Shown in pieces: positions 44,310 to 53,253 of a stretch of DNA of 64,000 nt. Within the stretch, counting starts at the first letter, position 1. Each line of letters opens with the position of its first letter. Under the pieces are notes generated by a model, which made no database searches, had not been told where the DNA came from, and saw nothing but the letters and a program-made list of their open reading frames with translations. This stretch comes from Sunxiuqinia elliptica (lineage in GTDB: Bacteria > Bacteroidota > Bacteroidia > Bacteroidales > Prolixibacteraceae): NCBI RefSeq assembly GCF_900113005.1, contig NZ_FONW01000002.1, forward strand, positions 620,001-684,000. The letters are read 5' to 3'. The translations under genes and the position numbers were made by a program.

Positions 44310-45038
44310 TTAAGGCAATTTAGATCCTGCTTCTTCATCCAAAAAGAAAATAGTTTCTCCGTTAACGGGTTCAATGTGATAGCTAGGTAGTTTTTGTCCC
44401 TCAGCAGAATCACTCATAATTTCAGCTAATCTTTGGGCCTTGGCTTGTCCAGAAATTAGAAAATGCACTCGGTTGGCATTATTTAGAACTTTCCCGGTAA
44501 GGCTTACTCGTTTTTGTCCACTGACAGGATGTGTTGCCACTTCACAAATTTTATCTGAGTTAAGTAATTGCATTTCGTGTGGGAAAATGGAAGCTGTATG
44601 CCCATCATCTCCCATGCCAAGAATGATAAGGTCAAAATTTGGCCAGCCATCTCTGTCGTTGAGTTGACTTTTAATCTCATCACTGTACAGTGTCGCAGCT
44701 TTTGCTGGATCAAGTTCTCCTTTTACGCGATGGATTTGACTTTCATCAATGGTAATTTTTGAAAACAGGTGCTGCTTGGTCATGCCGTAGTTGCTATCAG
44801 CATCGGTAGGGGGAACACAGCGTTCATCTCCCCACCAAAAATGAATTCTTTCCCACGGGAATTTTTCAGCATACTCGCTGGCTAATACATCAAACAAAAG
44901 CTTTGGTGTACTACCGCCAGAGAGCGCAATGTCAAAGCGTTGGCGATTACTTTGAGTCATTTGAAATAACTCAAACGCAAATGATTCTGCCAGTTCCTGA
45001 GCATCGGTATAGATCTTTATTTCTTTGTTGCTAGCCAT
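44310..45038 (-). CDS. pgl: 6-phosphogluconolactonase
   Basis: Hydrolyses 6-phosphogluconolactone in the oxidative pentose-phosphate pathway; 242 residues. The SugarP isomerase-like motifs are DIALSGGSTPKLLFDVLA, IHFWWGDERCVPPTDADSNYGM and DLIILGMGDDGHTASIFP (catalytic His). It lies 32 bases downstream of zwf, forming the usual pair; gnd is not in the window. Confidence 0.95.
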   Translation of the reverse strand: MASNKEIKIYTDAQELAESFAFELFQMTQSNRQRFDIALSGGSTPKLLFDVLASEYAEKFPWERIHFWWGDERCVPPTDADSNYGMTKQHLFSKITIDESQIHRVKGELDPAKAATLYSDEIKSQLNDRDGWPNFDLIILGMGDDGHTASIFPHEMQLLNSDKICEVATHPVSGQKRVSLTGKVLNNANRVHFLISGQAKAQRLAEIMSDSAEGQKLPSYHIEPVNGETIFFLDEEAGSKLP

Positions 45039-45070
45039 GATTCTTTTGTTTTTTGTTTATGAGTTAAACC

Positions 45071-46579
45071 CTAGAGTTCACAATAAGTTCCGTCATTCGA
45101 CAGATTTTTGCAGGGATAACGCCACTTTCCGTCTTCAACAAGCTGATCGACTACATCAGGTCCCCAGGTTCCGGCCGGATAGCCATAAATCGGAATGTCA
45201 GGATTGTTGTTCCAGGCATTGATAATTGGCTGCACGAAGTCCCATGCCTTTTCTACAGCATCACCGCGTGAGTAAAGTGTTGCATCACCTTGCATCGAAT
45301 CGAGCAACAGCCGTTCATAGGCTGCAGGTAGATGAACATTGGCTAGATCATCGTAGTGGAAATCCATGTTAACCGTTTGCACTCGGAAGCCTGCACCTGG
45401 AACTTTCATGCCAAACTTCAGCAGAATTCCTTCATCGGGTTGAATGCGAATAACCAGTTGGTTGGCCGTTTGCTCTGTATTGATTTGGTTGCCGAACAAA
45501 TGGTGTGGAGTCTTCTTGAAGTGAATGACGACCTCGGTAACGCGTGTTGGCAATTTTTTTCCAGTTCGAATATAAAAAGGAACTCCTGCCCATCGCCAGT
45601 TGTCGATAAAGAATTTCATGGCCATGAAGGTTTCTGTTCTACTTTCTGGGTTAACTCCGTCTTCCTGACGATAGCCTTTGACCAGATTTCCTTTAATATG
45701 TGATTCGATGTATTGTCCTCGGATAACATAGTTTGCAACCTCATCTTCCAGGATAGGCCGAAGTGATTGAAAAACTTTCAATACTTCGTTTCGAATGGCA
45801 TCAGCTTCAATAATAACAGGAGGTTCCATGGCAACCATCCCCACCAACTGCAACAAGTGGTTTTGAACCATATCGCGCATGGCTCCGGAGTGATCGTAAT
45901 AGCCTCCACGGTTTTCAACTCCTAAACTTTCAGCCGAGGTTATTTCAACGTGATGAATGAAATTGTGGTTCCAAATTGGTTCGAAGATCCCATTGGAAAA
46001 ACGGGTGACCAATAGGTTCTGCACGGTTTCTTTTCCCAGGTAATGATCGATGCGGTAAATCTGCTCTTCTTTAAAATAGTCCAGCAAATTACGATTCAAT
46101 TCTTTGGCCGACTCCAAATCAGTACCAAATGGCTTTTCCACAATCAAACGTCTAAAACCATCATCAGCCTGATTTAGCTCAACACTTGCCAGATTCTTCG
46201 GAATGATTTCGTAAAGCGAGGGTGGGGTGGATAGGTAAAAAATAAAGTTCTCAGGAATATTATTTTCCTTGGCAATTGTAAAAAGCCGGTCGCGCAGTAC
46301 CGGATAATCGTACGCATCTGCTGTTGAAATTGCTTGATAATAGAGTCGATTAAGGAATTTTTCGATGAGCTCAGAAGAAACATCTTTTGGCAAGAATTCT
46401 GTCATTCTAGATCTGAAAACTTCATCGGAAAGTTCGGTTCTGCTTACTCCTAATACCGCAAATTGGTCGGGGAGTAGATTTTGTTTTTCCAATTCGAGCA
46501 AAGCCGGAATTAGTTTACGTTTGGTAAGGTCTCCGGATGCTCCAAATATGACGAGTATATGTGATTCGGCTTGTTTCAT
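45071..46579 (-). CDS. zwf: Glucose-6-phosphate 1-dehydrogenase
   Basis: First enzyme of the oxidative pentose-phosphate pathway, producing NADPH; 502 residues. NADP-binding ILVIFGASGDLTKRKLIPALLEL is at residues 8-30, the substrate motif RIDHYLGKETVQNLLV (catalytic region) at about 176-191, and IRTGKKLPTRVTEVVIHFK follows. The start codon places the Rossmann motif at the expected position. It is followed by pgl on the same strand. Confidence 0.96.
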   Translation of the reverse strand: MKQAESHILVIFGASGDLTKRKLIPALLELEKQNLLPDQFAVLGVSRTELSDEVFRSRMTEFLPKDVSSELIEKFLNRLYYQAISTADAYDYPVLRDRLFTIAKENNIPENFIFYLSTPPSLYEIIPKNLASVELNQADDGFRRLIVEKPFGTDLESAKELNRNLLDYFKEEQIYRIDHYLGKETVQNLLVTRFSNGIFEPIWNHNFIHHVEITSAESLGVENRGGYYDHSGAMRDMVQNHLLQLVGMVAMEPPVIIEADAIRNEVLKVFQSLRPILEDEVANYVIRGQYIESHIKGNLVKGYRQEDGVNPESRTETFMAMKFFIDNWRWAGVPFYIRTGKKLPTRVTEVVIHFKKTPHHLFGNQINTEQTANQLVIRIQPDEGILLKFGMKVPGAGFRVQTVNMDFHYDDLANVHLPAAYERLLLDSMQGDATLYSRGDAVEKAWDFVQPIINAWNNNPDIPIYGYPAGTWGPDVVDQLVEDGKWRYPCKNLSNDGTYCEL

Positions 46580-46649
46580 GATCTCTTTGTTTTTTCAGGG
46601 ATAAACAAGTTTCAAAGCTACGAAGTTTTGGGAAAAGCTTACTTTTTAT

Positions 46650-47276
46650 TTAACCGGACTTATGTGAAACACTGAAAACAATTAGTTGATCCTTGTACTT
46701 GAGGTAATTAAGACAGAAAGACTGTTGTTGCTCCAAAACGCTTAATCGAGCTGTTAGCTGATTGTTAGCAGGCTCGCTGAGGGCGATTTGTTCGGCAAAG
46801 TGAATGCCGGCAACTCCCGCCATCTTATAGATGGCTTCTTTGGCACACCAAAATAGGCAGTGATAATCCGGATGTTTTCGTGTCAACTCAACTTCTTGTT
46901 CTGAAAGGTACTTGCGCTCAATCGCTTTAAAATTGCGTTCAATGCTTTCGATATCCAAGCCTATTTGTTGTGTCTTGTGCAGAAGAATTCCGGCCAGTTG
47001 ATTGGAATGGCTGATGCTTACACTCTTGTAGAGCGGATGAGCAATTTCTGGCTGGCCTTTGGTATTATAGGAAATACTGAGATTGGTGCACCCAATGTGT
47101 TTAAGTAACATTTTTATGGCTAACCATTCGCGTTTACGCTTTTCATTGCGAAGTTTCAGGAACGCCGGATCGCTTTCGATGCCAGGTAATTGCTCTTTAA
47201 ACCAGCTTACTGCTTCCGTCAGTTCCCAGAGTAGCAGTAAAGCCCCTTTATTGGTTATTTCTTTTACTAAAGGCAT
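46650..47276 (-). CDS. 4'-phosphopantetheinyl transferase superfamily protein
   Basis: Protein of 208 residues that should transfer phosphopantetheine from CoA to a carrier protein. Key motifs: VSISHSNQLAGILLH, then QIGLDIESIERNFKAI with the Mg-binding D-x-E, and FWCAKEAIYKMAG (W/KE motif). It is of the Sfp-type two-module length. Its start codon overlaps the gldD stop by one base (TAATG), so it is co-translated with the gliding lipoprotein; no carrier-protein gene is nearby. Confidence 0.88.
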   Translation of the reverse strand: MPLVKEITNKGALLLLWELTEAVSWFKEQLPGIESDPAFLKLRNEKRKREWLAIKMLLKHIGCTNLSISYNTKGQPEIAHPLYKSVSISHSNQLAGILLHKTQQIGLDIESIERNFKAIERKYLSEQEVELTRKHPDYHCLFWCAKEAIYKMAGVAGIHFAEQIALSEPANNQLTARLSVLEQQQSFCLNYLKYKDQLIVFSVSHKSG

Positions 47277-47842
47277 TAATTCCAGTGAGTTGTTTCAATT
47301 AAACGAATAATGTCAGGACGGAGAAATTCAATGACTGGGCGTATTGAGTCGATGTTGGGAATTTCCCGAATGTAAAGTGAACCGCGTAAAAAATTGCTGG
47401 TGCTGTCAGTCAGGAAAAATTGAATGGGAGAAGCGGCATTGCCTTCGATGTTGTATATCGTCCCATAAACCTGATTTTCTGGGTTGATAAACAAGCGTTC
47501 TTCAATGGCGTCCGCTTTTATCGAATGGTCATAAGCTAATCGACGACTTTCTTCGATGTATTGAGGTAAATCGTTTTTTAGCCGGGCATAACTAATATGC
47601 AAATCAGCTTTATTCGCAGGTGTACTAATTGTAATCCAATCAGCTTGGGCGTTGGCTGCTTTTACCAAGCGTGGTTTTGAGTAGTCTGCAATCTCAAAAG
47701 AATAGGGGAGATCCATTTCCAGTTTATGGTAGTTTTTTTCAGGGAAGTCAATCCTGAAATAACCACGCGGTTTGGGCGTGTATTCTTTTTGGCAGCCACA
47801 TAAGGCAGCTAATAAGGCGATCAACAAAATCCGGGTATGCAT
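47276..47842 (-). CDS. gldD: Gliding-motility lipoprotein GldD
   Basis: Lipoprotein of 188 residues: signal and lipobox TRILLIALLAALCGCQKEY, then the conserved family start TPKPRGYFRIDFPEKNYHKL and the C-terminal FLRGSLYIREIPNIDSIRPVIEFLRPDI. GldD is needed for gliding in Flavobacterium but is found widely in non-gliding Bacteroidota too. ATG 47842 lies 4 bases after the gldE stop. Confidence 0.92.
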   Translation of the reverse strand: MHTRILLIALLAALCGCQKEYTPKPRGYFRIDFPEKNYHKLEMDLPYSFEIADYSKPRLVKAANAQADWITISTPANKADLHISYARLKNDLPQYIEESRRLAYDHSIKADAIEERLFINPENQVYGTIYNIEGNAASPIQFFLTDSTSNFLRGSLYIREIPNIDSIRPVIEFLRPDIIRLIETTHWN

Positions 47843-47846
47843 AGTA

Positions 47847-49184
47847 TTATGATTTGCTGGCTTCGTCTTCAATTTCAACTTTGATTTTTTTAATTCGGCG
47901 GTTATCAACCGATTCTATTGAAAAAACGAAGTTCTCGCATTTTAATTTTTCATGGGCAGGAGGAATTTCTCCTTTCAACTCAAGAATCAGGCCTGCAAGG
48001 GTATCTGCGTCACCTTTGTAGTCATCAAATACATGATCATTGGTTCCTGTAATTTTGTAAAAGTCGTGAAGCAGTATTTTTCCATCAAACAAGTACTTGT
48101 TTTCGGCAATTTTGGTGAAATAGTTTTCGTCTTCATCAAATTCATCGGCAATTTCACCTACAATTTCTTCCAACACATCTTCCAAGGTAACAATGCCTGA
48201 GCTTCCACCATACTCATCCACCACAATTGCCATGTGGACTTTGTTTTTCTGAAACTCTTCGAGTAGGTCGTCAATTTTTTTGGTCTCAGGAACGTAGAAC
48301 GGTGGCCTGATGATGGTCTGCCATTTAAAATTTTCCTTCTTGTGAATATGGGGCAGTAAGTCTTTGATGTAAAGAATTCCTTTGATGTTGTCAAACGATC
48401 CGTCATAAACAGGAATGCGGGAATAGCCTGAGTCGTTAATAAGGTTGATAACTTTGGAGTACGAGTCTTTAAATTCAAGCGCTTCAACATCAACTCTGGA
48501 GCGCATGATTTCAACAACATTTTTATTGCCAAATTTTACAATGCCTTCCAGTATTTCTTTGTCTTCGGTATGGTCGTTTTCCAAGGTTAACTCCAAGGCT
48601 TGAGAAAGCTCGTCCACCGAAATATTTTGAGGTTGCTTATGAAAGCGCTTGTTAACAAACGAAGTTGATGAAATGAGAATCGAATTAATCGGACGAAATA
48701 ATTGCTCCAATACGCGGAGTGGAACGGCCATAAAACGGGCAAAGCCTAAGGAGTGGCGCGTTGCATATACCTTGGGAATAATTTCTCCAAAAAGCAAAAG
48801 AACAAAAGTGATGACAATTACTTGAAAAATAAAACCCAGGGTTGGGGCTGCAGTAAAGTTAACAAGCTTGCCAGTTGTGTATGCCGACAAGATAACAACG
48901 CCGACATTAACAAAGTTATTGGCCACAAGGATGGTAGCCAATAACTTTTCAGGGTTGTTCAAATTATGTAGTATCGTATTATTCTGCTTGCTTTTTGAGG
49001 ATTTTAGTTTCTCACGATCTTGCGGGCTTAGCGAAAAGTAAGCAACTTCGGAGCCTGAGATCAGTGCTGAAAAAAAGAGCAGTAATAAAACTAAAACAAG
49101 ACTAAGAATTACAGCAGGGGTTAATGGGTAAAATTCAATATCCCAGTTGATTGCTGTGAGTATCGGTAAAGGGTCTGTTTCCAA
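47847..49184 (-). CDS. gldE: GldE, CNNM/CorC-type membrane protein with CBS domains
   Basis: Protein of 445 residues. The DUF21/CNNM membrane part is at about 1-195 ([26 protein letters not shown]). Two CBS domains follow at about 205-330 ([66 protein letters not shown]). The CorC/HlyC transporter-associated domain is at the C-terminus. The family is linked to Mg/Co efflux; GldE is partner of GldD in gliding/secretion. Downstream of ssb by 19 bases. Confidence 0.93.
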   Translation of the reverse strand: METDPLPILTAINWDIEFYPLTPAVILSLVLVLLLLFFSALISGSEVAYFSLSPQDREKLKSSKSKQNNTILHNLNNPEKLLATILVANNFVNVGVVILSAYTTGKLVNFTAAPTLGFIFQVIVITFVLLLFGEIIPKVYATRHSLGFARFMAVPLRVLEQLFRPINSILISSTSFVNKRFHKQPQNISVDELSQALELTLENDHTEDKEILEGIVKFGNKNVVEIMRSRVDVEALEFKDSYSKVINLINDSGYSRIPVYDGSFDNIKGILYIKDLLPHIHKKENFKWQTIIRPPFYVPETKKIDDLLEEFQKNKVHMAIVVDEYGGSSGIVTLEDVLEEIVGEIADEFDEDENYFTKIAENKYLFDGKILLHDFYKITGTNDHVFDDYKGDADTLAGLILELKGEIPPAHEKLKCENFVFSIESVDNRRIKKIKVEIEDEASKS

Positions 49185-49203
49185 TTAGAATTAATTTTGG
49201 TTA

Positions 49204-49647
49204 CTAAAATGGTAGATCGTCTTCTTCATTCGGATCAAAATCAGGTTCGTTGACTTGATTCTGATTTTCATTTTGAGGGGCTTGGTGCGTTGGTGTGCTG
49301 CCTCCTCCTTGTTGGTTGCGAGAGCCTCCAAGCATTTCCATGTTATCACCATAAATTTCGGTGGTGTAACGCTTGTTGCCTTCTTTGTCTTCCCACGAGC
49401 GGGTACGGATACGCCCTTCAATATACAAGCGGTCTCCTTTTTTTACGTATTGCTCAACAACTTTAGCCAAGCCTCGCCAAATAACAATATTGTGCCATTC
49501 GGTAGTGGTTACTTTTTCTCCGTTTTTTGCTGTGTAGCTTTCAGAGGTCGCAAGAGGGAAGTTGGCAACAGCCACATCCTTATCCAAATAACGGACTTCA
49601 GGATCACGACCAACATTTCCGACTAGAATTACTTTGTTTACTGACAT
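49204..49647 (-). CDS. ssb: Single-stranded DNA-binding protein
   Basis: Protein of 147 residues. The OB fold runs from VNKVILVGNVGRDPEVRYL to GDRLYIEGRIRTRSWEDKEG, followed by a Gln/Asn-rich linker and the acidic tip EEDDLPF that recruits repair proteins. Located between mutY and gldE, an arrangement frequent in Bacteroidota, which suggests co-expression. Confidence 0.96.
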   Translation of the reverse strand: MSVNKVILVGNVGRDPEVRYLDKDVAVANFPLATSESYTAKNGEKVTTTEWHNIVIWRGLAKVVEQYVKKGDRLYIEGRIRTRSWEDKEGNKRYTTEIYGDNMEMLGGSRNQQGGGSTPTHQAPQNENQNQVNEPDFDPNEEDDLPF

Positions 49648-49776
49648 AATTAGGGTTTTTAGAATTAAACAATAATAAATTTACAAAATTCTTTCCTCTG
49701 AAAGTTTATTTTAGTTAAGAAATTTCTTTTTTCGAATGTTTGTGTTGACTTTGTTAACACATTAACAATGAATGTG

Positions 49777-50826
49777 TCATTGCCAATTCGTTTTCTCCAG
49801 TTCTTTCTCTATTGGTTTGGGAACTGCAAAGTTAAAAATATCTTTTTTATTCACCTTAACTAAAGTAGCTGGGATATCGCTTTTACGTTCAATTTTGAGG
49901 TAAATAAAGCGATAAAAAATGTGTTGGTGGCTAAGCACTTGCTTTTTCCAACTTGTTTCGTCTGTAATGTATAGGCTACTTGCAGTTTGAGGAGTTTCGA
50001 AAAACTGTTCTAGAACTGCTTCGCTTGTGACCTCTTTTTCGGTTTCAACCAGCGGAAATTCATAAAGGTTCTTCCAAATATCATTTTGTGTCCTTTTTTG
50101 AAGGAAGGTGGAGCTATCACTTACAATAACCAGGTAGTTGAAATAACGTTTTCGGATTTTTACCTTCCCTTTTTTTACCGGAAGCTTATTAATTGTATTG
50201 CTCAGGTAAGCTTGGCAAGACTGTTTGAATGGGCAAATGGTACAATCCGGATTTCGGGGAGTACATTGAATTGCGCCAAACTCCATTACTGCTTGGTTAA
50301 AGTTGCCAGGATGTTGATGATCGATGAGTTCGTTGGCCAGTTGGGTAAACGCTTTTTTCCCCTGCCCAGTGTCAATCGGTAAATCAATTCCAAATAAACG
50401 GGATAGTACCCGGTATACATTTCCGTCGACAGCGGCGTGTGGCAAGTTAAATGCAATTGACGCAATGGCTGCAGCGGTATATTCGCCAACTCCTTTTAAT
50501 TGCATCAACTCCTTATAACTCGCCGGAAATTCTCCCTGAAACTGTGAAACAATGGTTTTGGCAGTGGTGTGCATATTGCGTGCGCGAGAGTAATAACCCA
50601 AGCCTTGCCACATTTTTAGTACTTCATCCTCTGTAGCATTAGCAAAATCGATAACACAGGGGAAACGTTCGATAAATTTTAAATAATAATTTAACCCTTG
50701 ATCGATTCTGGTTTGCTGTAAAATGATTTCAGACAGCCAGATAGCGTATGGGTCAGTGGTTTCGCGCCAAGGGAGATCGCGCTTGTTTTGCTTGTACCAA
50801 GCTAAAAACTGGGGGGTATATGACAT
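49777..50826 (-). CDS. mutY: A/G-specific adenine glycosylase
   Basis: Base-excision repair enzyme removing adenine opposite 8-oxoguanine; 349 residues. Catalytic Glu in LSEIILQQTRID, HhH motif LKGVGEYTAAAIASIAF, catalytic Asp in AVDGNVYRVLSRLFG, and the 4Fe-4S loop CTPRNPDCTICPFKQSC. The C-terminal NUDIX-like domain reads the lesion. ATG 50826 has a good GAGGAAA upstream; an earlier in-frame start is less well placed. Divergent from the HU gene. Confidence 0.95.
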   Translation of the reverse strand: MSYTPQFLAWYKQNKRDLPWRETTDPYAIWLSEIILQQTRIDQGLNYYLKFIERFPCVIDFANATEDEVLKMWQGLGYYSRARNMHTTAKTIVSQFQGEFPASYKELMQLKGVGEYTAAAIASIAFNLPHAAVDGNVYRVLSRLFGIDLPIDTGQGKKAFTQLANELIDHQHPGNFNQAVMEFGAIQCTPRNPDCTICPFKQSCQAYLSNTINKLPVKKGKVKIRKRYFNYLVIVSDSSTFLQKRTQNDIWKNLYEFPLVETEKEVTSEAVLEQFFETPQTASSLYITDETSWKKQVLSHQHIFYRFIYLKIERKSDIPATLVKVNKKDIFNFAVPKPIEKELEKTNWQ

Positions 50827-50908
50827 GATTTTCCTCATAACTGCTTTAAAATCTAGGTGAATTGCAAAAATAATTCATTTGAGGTGTTTAAAGTTTTTAA
50901 ATAATTTC

Positions 50909-50916
50909 TATTTTTG
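50909..50916 (+). promoter_or_regulatory. Candidate -7 box of the HU gene
   Basis: TATTTTTG matches TAnnTTTG, 53 bases before the HU start codon. The nearest TTTG upstream is about 27 bases away, longer than the usual 19-21. Confidence 0.4.
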
Positions 50917-50969
50917 CAGACCGATTAGCTAGAATTATATAATTTATTGAAAACTAAATATTTTAAGAG

Positions 50970-51257
50970 ATGACTAAAGCAGATATTGTTAATGAAATTA
51001 GCAAGAACACAGGAATTGAAAAAGTAACTGTGCAAAAGACTGTTGAGGCTTTTATGGAAACTGTAAAGGACTCGTTGACTGAAGGTAAAAATGTTTATCT
51101 TCGTGGTTTTGGTAGCTTTATCGTGAAAAAGAGAGCAGAAAAAACAGCACGAAATATTTCAAAAAATACAACAATAATTATTCCTGAGCACTTCATTCCT
51201 GCTTTCAAACCAGCGAAAACGTTTGTTGCTCAAGTAAAAGATCAAGTTAAAAAATAA
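50970..51257 (+). CDS. HU-family DNA-binding protein
   Basis: Nucleoid protein of 95 residues: MTKADIVNEISKNTGIEKVTVQKTVEAFMETVKDSLTEG with the dimer helices, then VYLRGFGSFIVKKRAEKTARN and the arm region with IPEHFIPAFKPAKTF (the proline that intercalates DNA is in this arm). Bends and compacts DNA. Followed after 5 bases by the COX24-type small gene. Confidence 0.94.
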   Translation: MTKADIVNEISKNTGIEKVTVQKTVEAFMETVKDSLTEGKNVYLRGFGSFIVKKRAEKTARNISKNTTIIIPEHFIPAFKPAKTFVAQVKDQVKK

Positions 51258-51262
51258 GAATT

Positions 51263-51355
51263 ATGCCAAGCGGAAAAAAAAGAAAAAGACATAAGATGGC
51301 TACGCATAAGCGCAAAAAAAGATTGCGCAAAAACAGACATAAGAAGAAGAAATAG
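51263..51355 (+). CDS. AURKAIP1/COX24-type tiny basic protein (30 codons)
   Basis: Thirty-codon frame beginning MPSGKKRKRHKMATHKRKKR and ending in RKNRHKKKK: about two thirds Lys/Arg/His. This exact pattern is annotated in Bacteroidota as an AURKAIP1/COX24-domain protein, the family of mitochondrial ribosomal mS38 and actinobacterial bS22, so a role on the small ribosomal subunit is likely. It lies 5 bases after the HU stop and is too small for routine gene calling. Confidence 0.88.
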   Translation: MPSGKKRKRHKMATHKRKKRLRKNRHKKKK

Positions 51356-51393
51356 TCTGGCACTTTTTGCAGTAGCTTAAAAAAGAAATTTAT

Positions 51394-51431
51394 GATTAAA
51401 CCTAAAGTGCTGAGGTGCTTTAGGTTTAATC
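51394..51431 (+). promoter_or_regulatory. Perfect 14-bp inverted repeat between COX24-type gene and rng
   Basis: GATTAAACCTAAAG (51394-51407) is the exact complement of CTTTAGGTTTAATC (51418-51431); loop of 10 bases. It is followed by CGTTTAATAAC, not a T-run, so it is not a standard terminator. It lies in the rng leader, 53 bases before its start; could be a processing site, operator or weak terminator. Confidence 0.6.
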
Positions 51432-51484
51432 CGTTTAATAACTAGCGTAAAAAGAGAAATTATAATTAAAATCAGAATAACGTT

Positions 51485-53035
51485 GTGAGTAGCGATCTAA
51501 TTATTGATGTCTCTCCCTCTGAAGTCGTTATTGCCTTATTAGAAAATAAACGCTTAGTTGAACTTACCAGGGAAAAAAGCGGAGCAAAATTTGCTGTAGG
51601 CGATATTTATTTAGCCAAGGTGAAAAAAATTATGCCGAGCTTGAACGCTGCATTCATCGACGTTGGTTACGAAAAAGATGCATTTTTGCATTATCTCGAC
51701 ATGGGACCCCAATTTTCAACACTGAACAAGTTTATGAAAATTGCCAGTTCCAAGAAGAACCGTATTTCTTCACTCTCTAAAATTCACTCCTTACCCGATA
51801 TTAATAAAGAGGGTAAAGTGACAGAAGTATTGAAAGCTGGCCAGAATATTTTGGTTCAAATTGCCAAAGAACCTATTTCCACCAAAGGGCCCCGATTAAC
51901 TTCAGAGCTTTCAATAGCTGGACGAAATTTAGTGTTGATGCCTTTTAGTGACAAAGTGAGTGTGTCACAAAAGATTAGCTCAACCGAAGAAAAAAATAGG
52001 CTGAAAAAACTAATTCAAAGTATTAGGCCGAAGAAATATGGTGTGATTGTCCGTACTGTTGCCGAAGGTAAAAGGGTAGCAGAGCTCGACCAGGAATTGA
52101 AAAGACTGGTCGCCAAATTTGAAACAACTTTCCAAAAACTAAAAAAGGCTACCACCCCGTCTTTGATTGTAGGAGAGATTGACCGGACAACAGCATTACT
52201 GCGAGATATTTATACTCCAACTTTTAACAGCATCATTGTGAATGATGCGTCCGTAGCTGATGATGTTGCTGATTATATTGCAACCATCGCTCCTGAAAAA
52301 CGGAAAATTGTTAAAACGTATACTGGAGGTCAACCCATTTTTGAACACTTTGGGGTTGACAAGCAAATTAAAGCATCATTCGGAAAAACCGTTTCATTTA
52401 AAAACGGAGCATACCTGATTATTGAGCATACCGAGGCTTTTCATGTGATTGACGTTAACAGCGGCAATCGTTCAAAAGCAGGAGTAGATCAGGAAACCAA
52501 CGCATTGGAAGTCAACTTGGCAGCCGCTGATGAGATAGCAAGGCAGCTAAGACTGAGAGACATGGGAGGTATCATTGTTATCGATTTTATCGATATGCAT
52601 GAAAACGCAAACCGTCAAAAGGTTTATGAACGAATGAAAGAGGCGATGGGGGTTGATCGTACCAAGCATAACATACTGCCGTTAAGTAAGTTTTGTTTGA
52701 TGCAAATCACCCGTCAACGGGTAAGACCGGAAGAACATGTGGATACCGCAGAAGTGTGTCCTTCATGTAAAGGCACCGGAAAAGTAACGCCTACAATTCT
52801 CTTTACTGATGAACTGAGTAGCAAAGTAAGCTACATCTTTAAAGACTTAAATAAGAAGAGTCTGACTCTGAAAGTTCATCCTTATGTGGCCGCTTTTTTA
52901 ACCAAAGGAATTCATTCCATAAAAAGAAGGTGGGCCTTTAAGTATTTCAGAAAAATAAATATTGAAGGAGTGAACTCCTACAGTTTTCTGGAATATCATT
53001 TTTTCGACGATAATCTAGAAGAAATCATTCTTTGA
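51485..53035 (+). CDS. rng: Ribonuclease E/G family endoribonuclease
   Basis: Protein of 516 residues. The S1-like RNA-binding part is at about 35-125 (VGDIYLAKVKKIMPSLNAAFIDVGYEKDAFLHYLD). The catalytic domain has the metal aspartates in GGIIVIDFIDMHENANRQKVYERMKE and the zinc-link cysteines in CPSCKGTGKV. RNase G matures 16S rRNA 5' ends and degrades some mRNAs. The start is GTG 51485. The family frequently follows HU in Bacteroidota. A terminator follows. Confidence 0.94.
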   Translation: MSSDLIIDVSPSEVVIALLENKRLVELTREKSGAKFAVGDIYLAKVKKIMPSLNAAFIDVGYEKDAFLHYLDMGPQFSTLNKFMKIASSKKNRISSLSKIHSLPDINKEGKVTEVLKAGQNILVQIAKEPISTKGPRLTSELSIAGRNLVLMPFSDKVSVSQKISSTEEKNRLKKLIQSIRPKKYGVIVRTVAEGKRVAELDQELKRLVAKFETTFQKLKKATTPSLIVGEIDRTTALLRDIYTPTFNSIIVNDASVADDVADYIATIAPEKRKIVKTYTGGQPIFEHFGVDKQIKASFGKTVSFKNGAYLIIEHTEAFHVIDVNSGNRSKAGVDQETNALEVNLAAADEIARQLRLRDMGGIIVIDFIDMHENANRQKVYERMKEAMGVDRTKHNILPLSKFCLMQITRQRVRPEEHVDTAEVCPSCKGTGKVTPTILFTDELSSKVSYIFKDLNKKSLTLKVHPYVAAFLTKGIHSIKRRWAFKYFRKINIEGVNSYSFLEYHFFDDNLEEIIL

Positions 53036-53042
53036 TAAAGTA

Positions 53043-53077
53043 AAAATCCCGGGTTTACAATCCGGGATTTTTTTATT
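53043..53077 (+). terminator. Intrinsic terminator after rng
   Basis: AAAATCCCGG and CCGGGATTTT are complementary around a 9-base loop, followed by TTTATTTG. Confidence 0.88.
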
Positions 53078-53214
53078 TGAAAACATTAACAATCGTTCAG
53101 TTTTTGTTTATAGACATTAAAATATGTTGATATTAAAATATTTATAACTCCTTCGCCCCACAAAAGAGGCTCATTCTTGCCAATTTGCTATTTTCAGAAG
53201 AATCTTTTACTCCT

Positions 53215-53222
53215 TATCTTTG
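53215..53222 (+). promoter_or_regulatory. Candidate -7 box of dsbD
   Basis: TATCTTTG matches TAnnTTTG, 31 bases before the dsbD start; the -33 element is not clear. Confidence 0.4.
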
Positions 53223-53253
53223 TGGCTTTCAATAAAAAACTAATTATAAGGAG

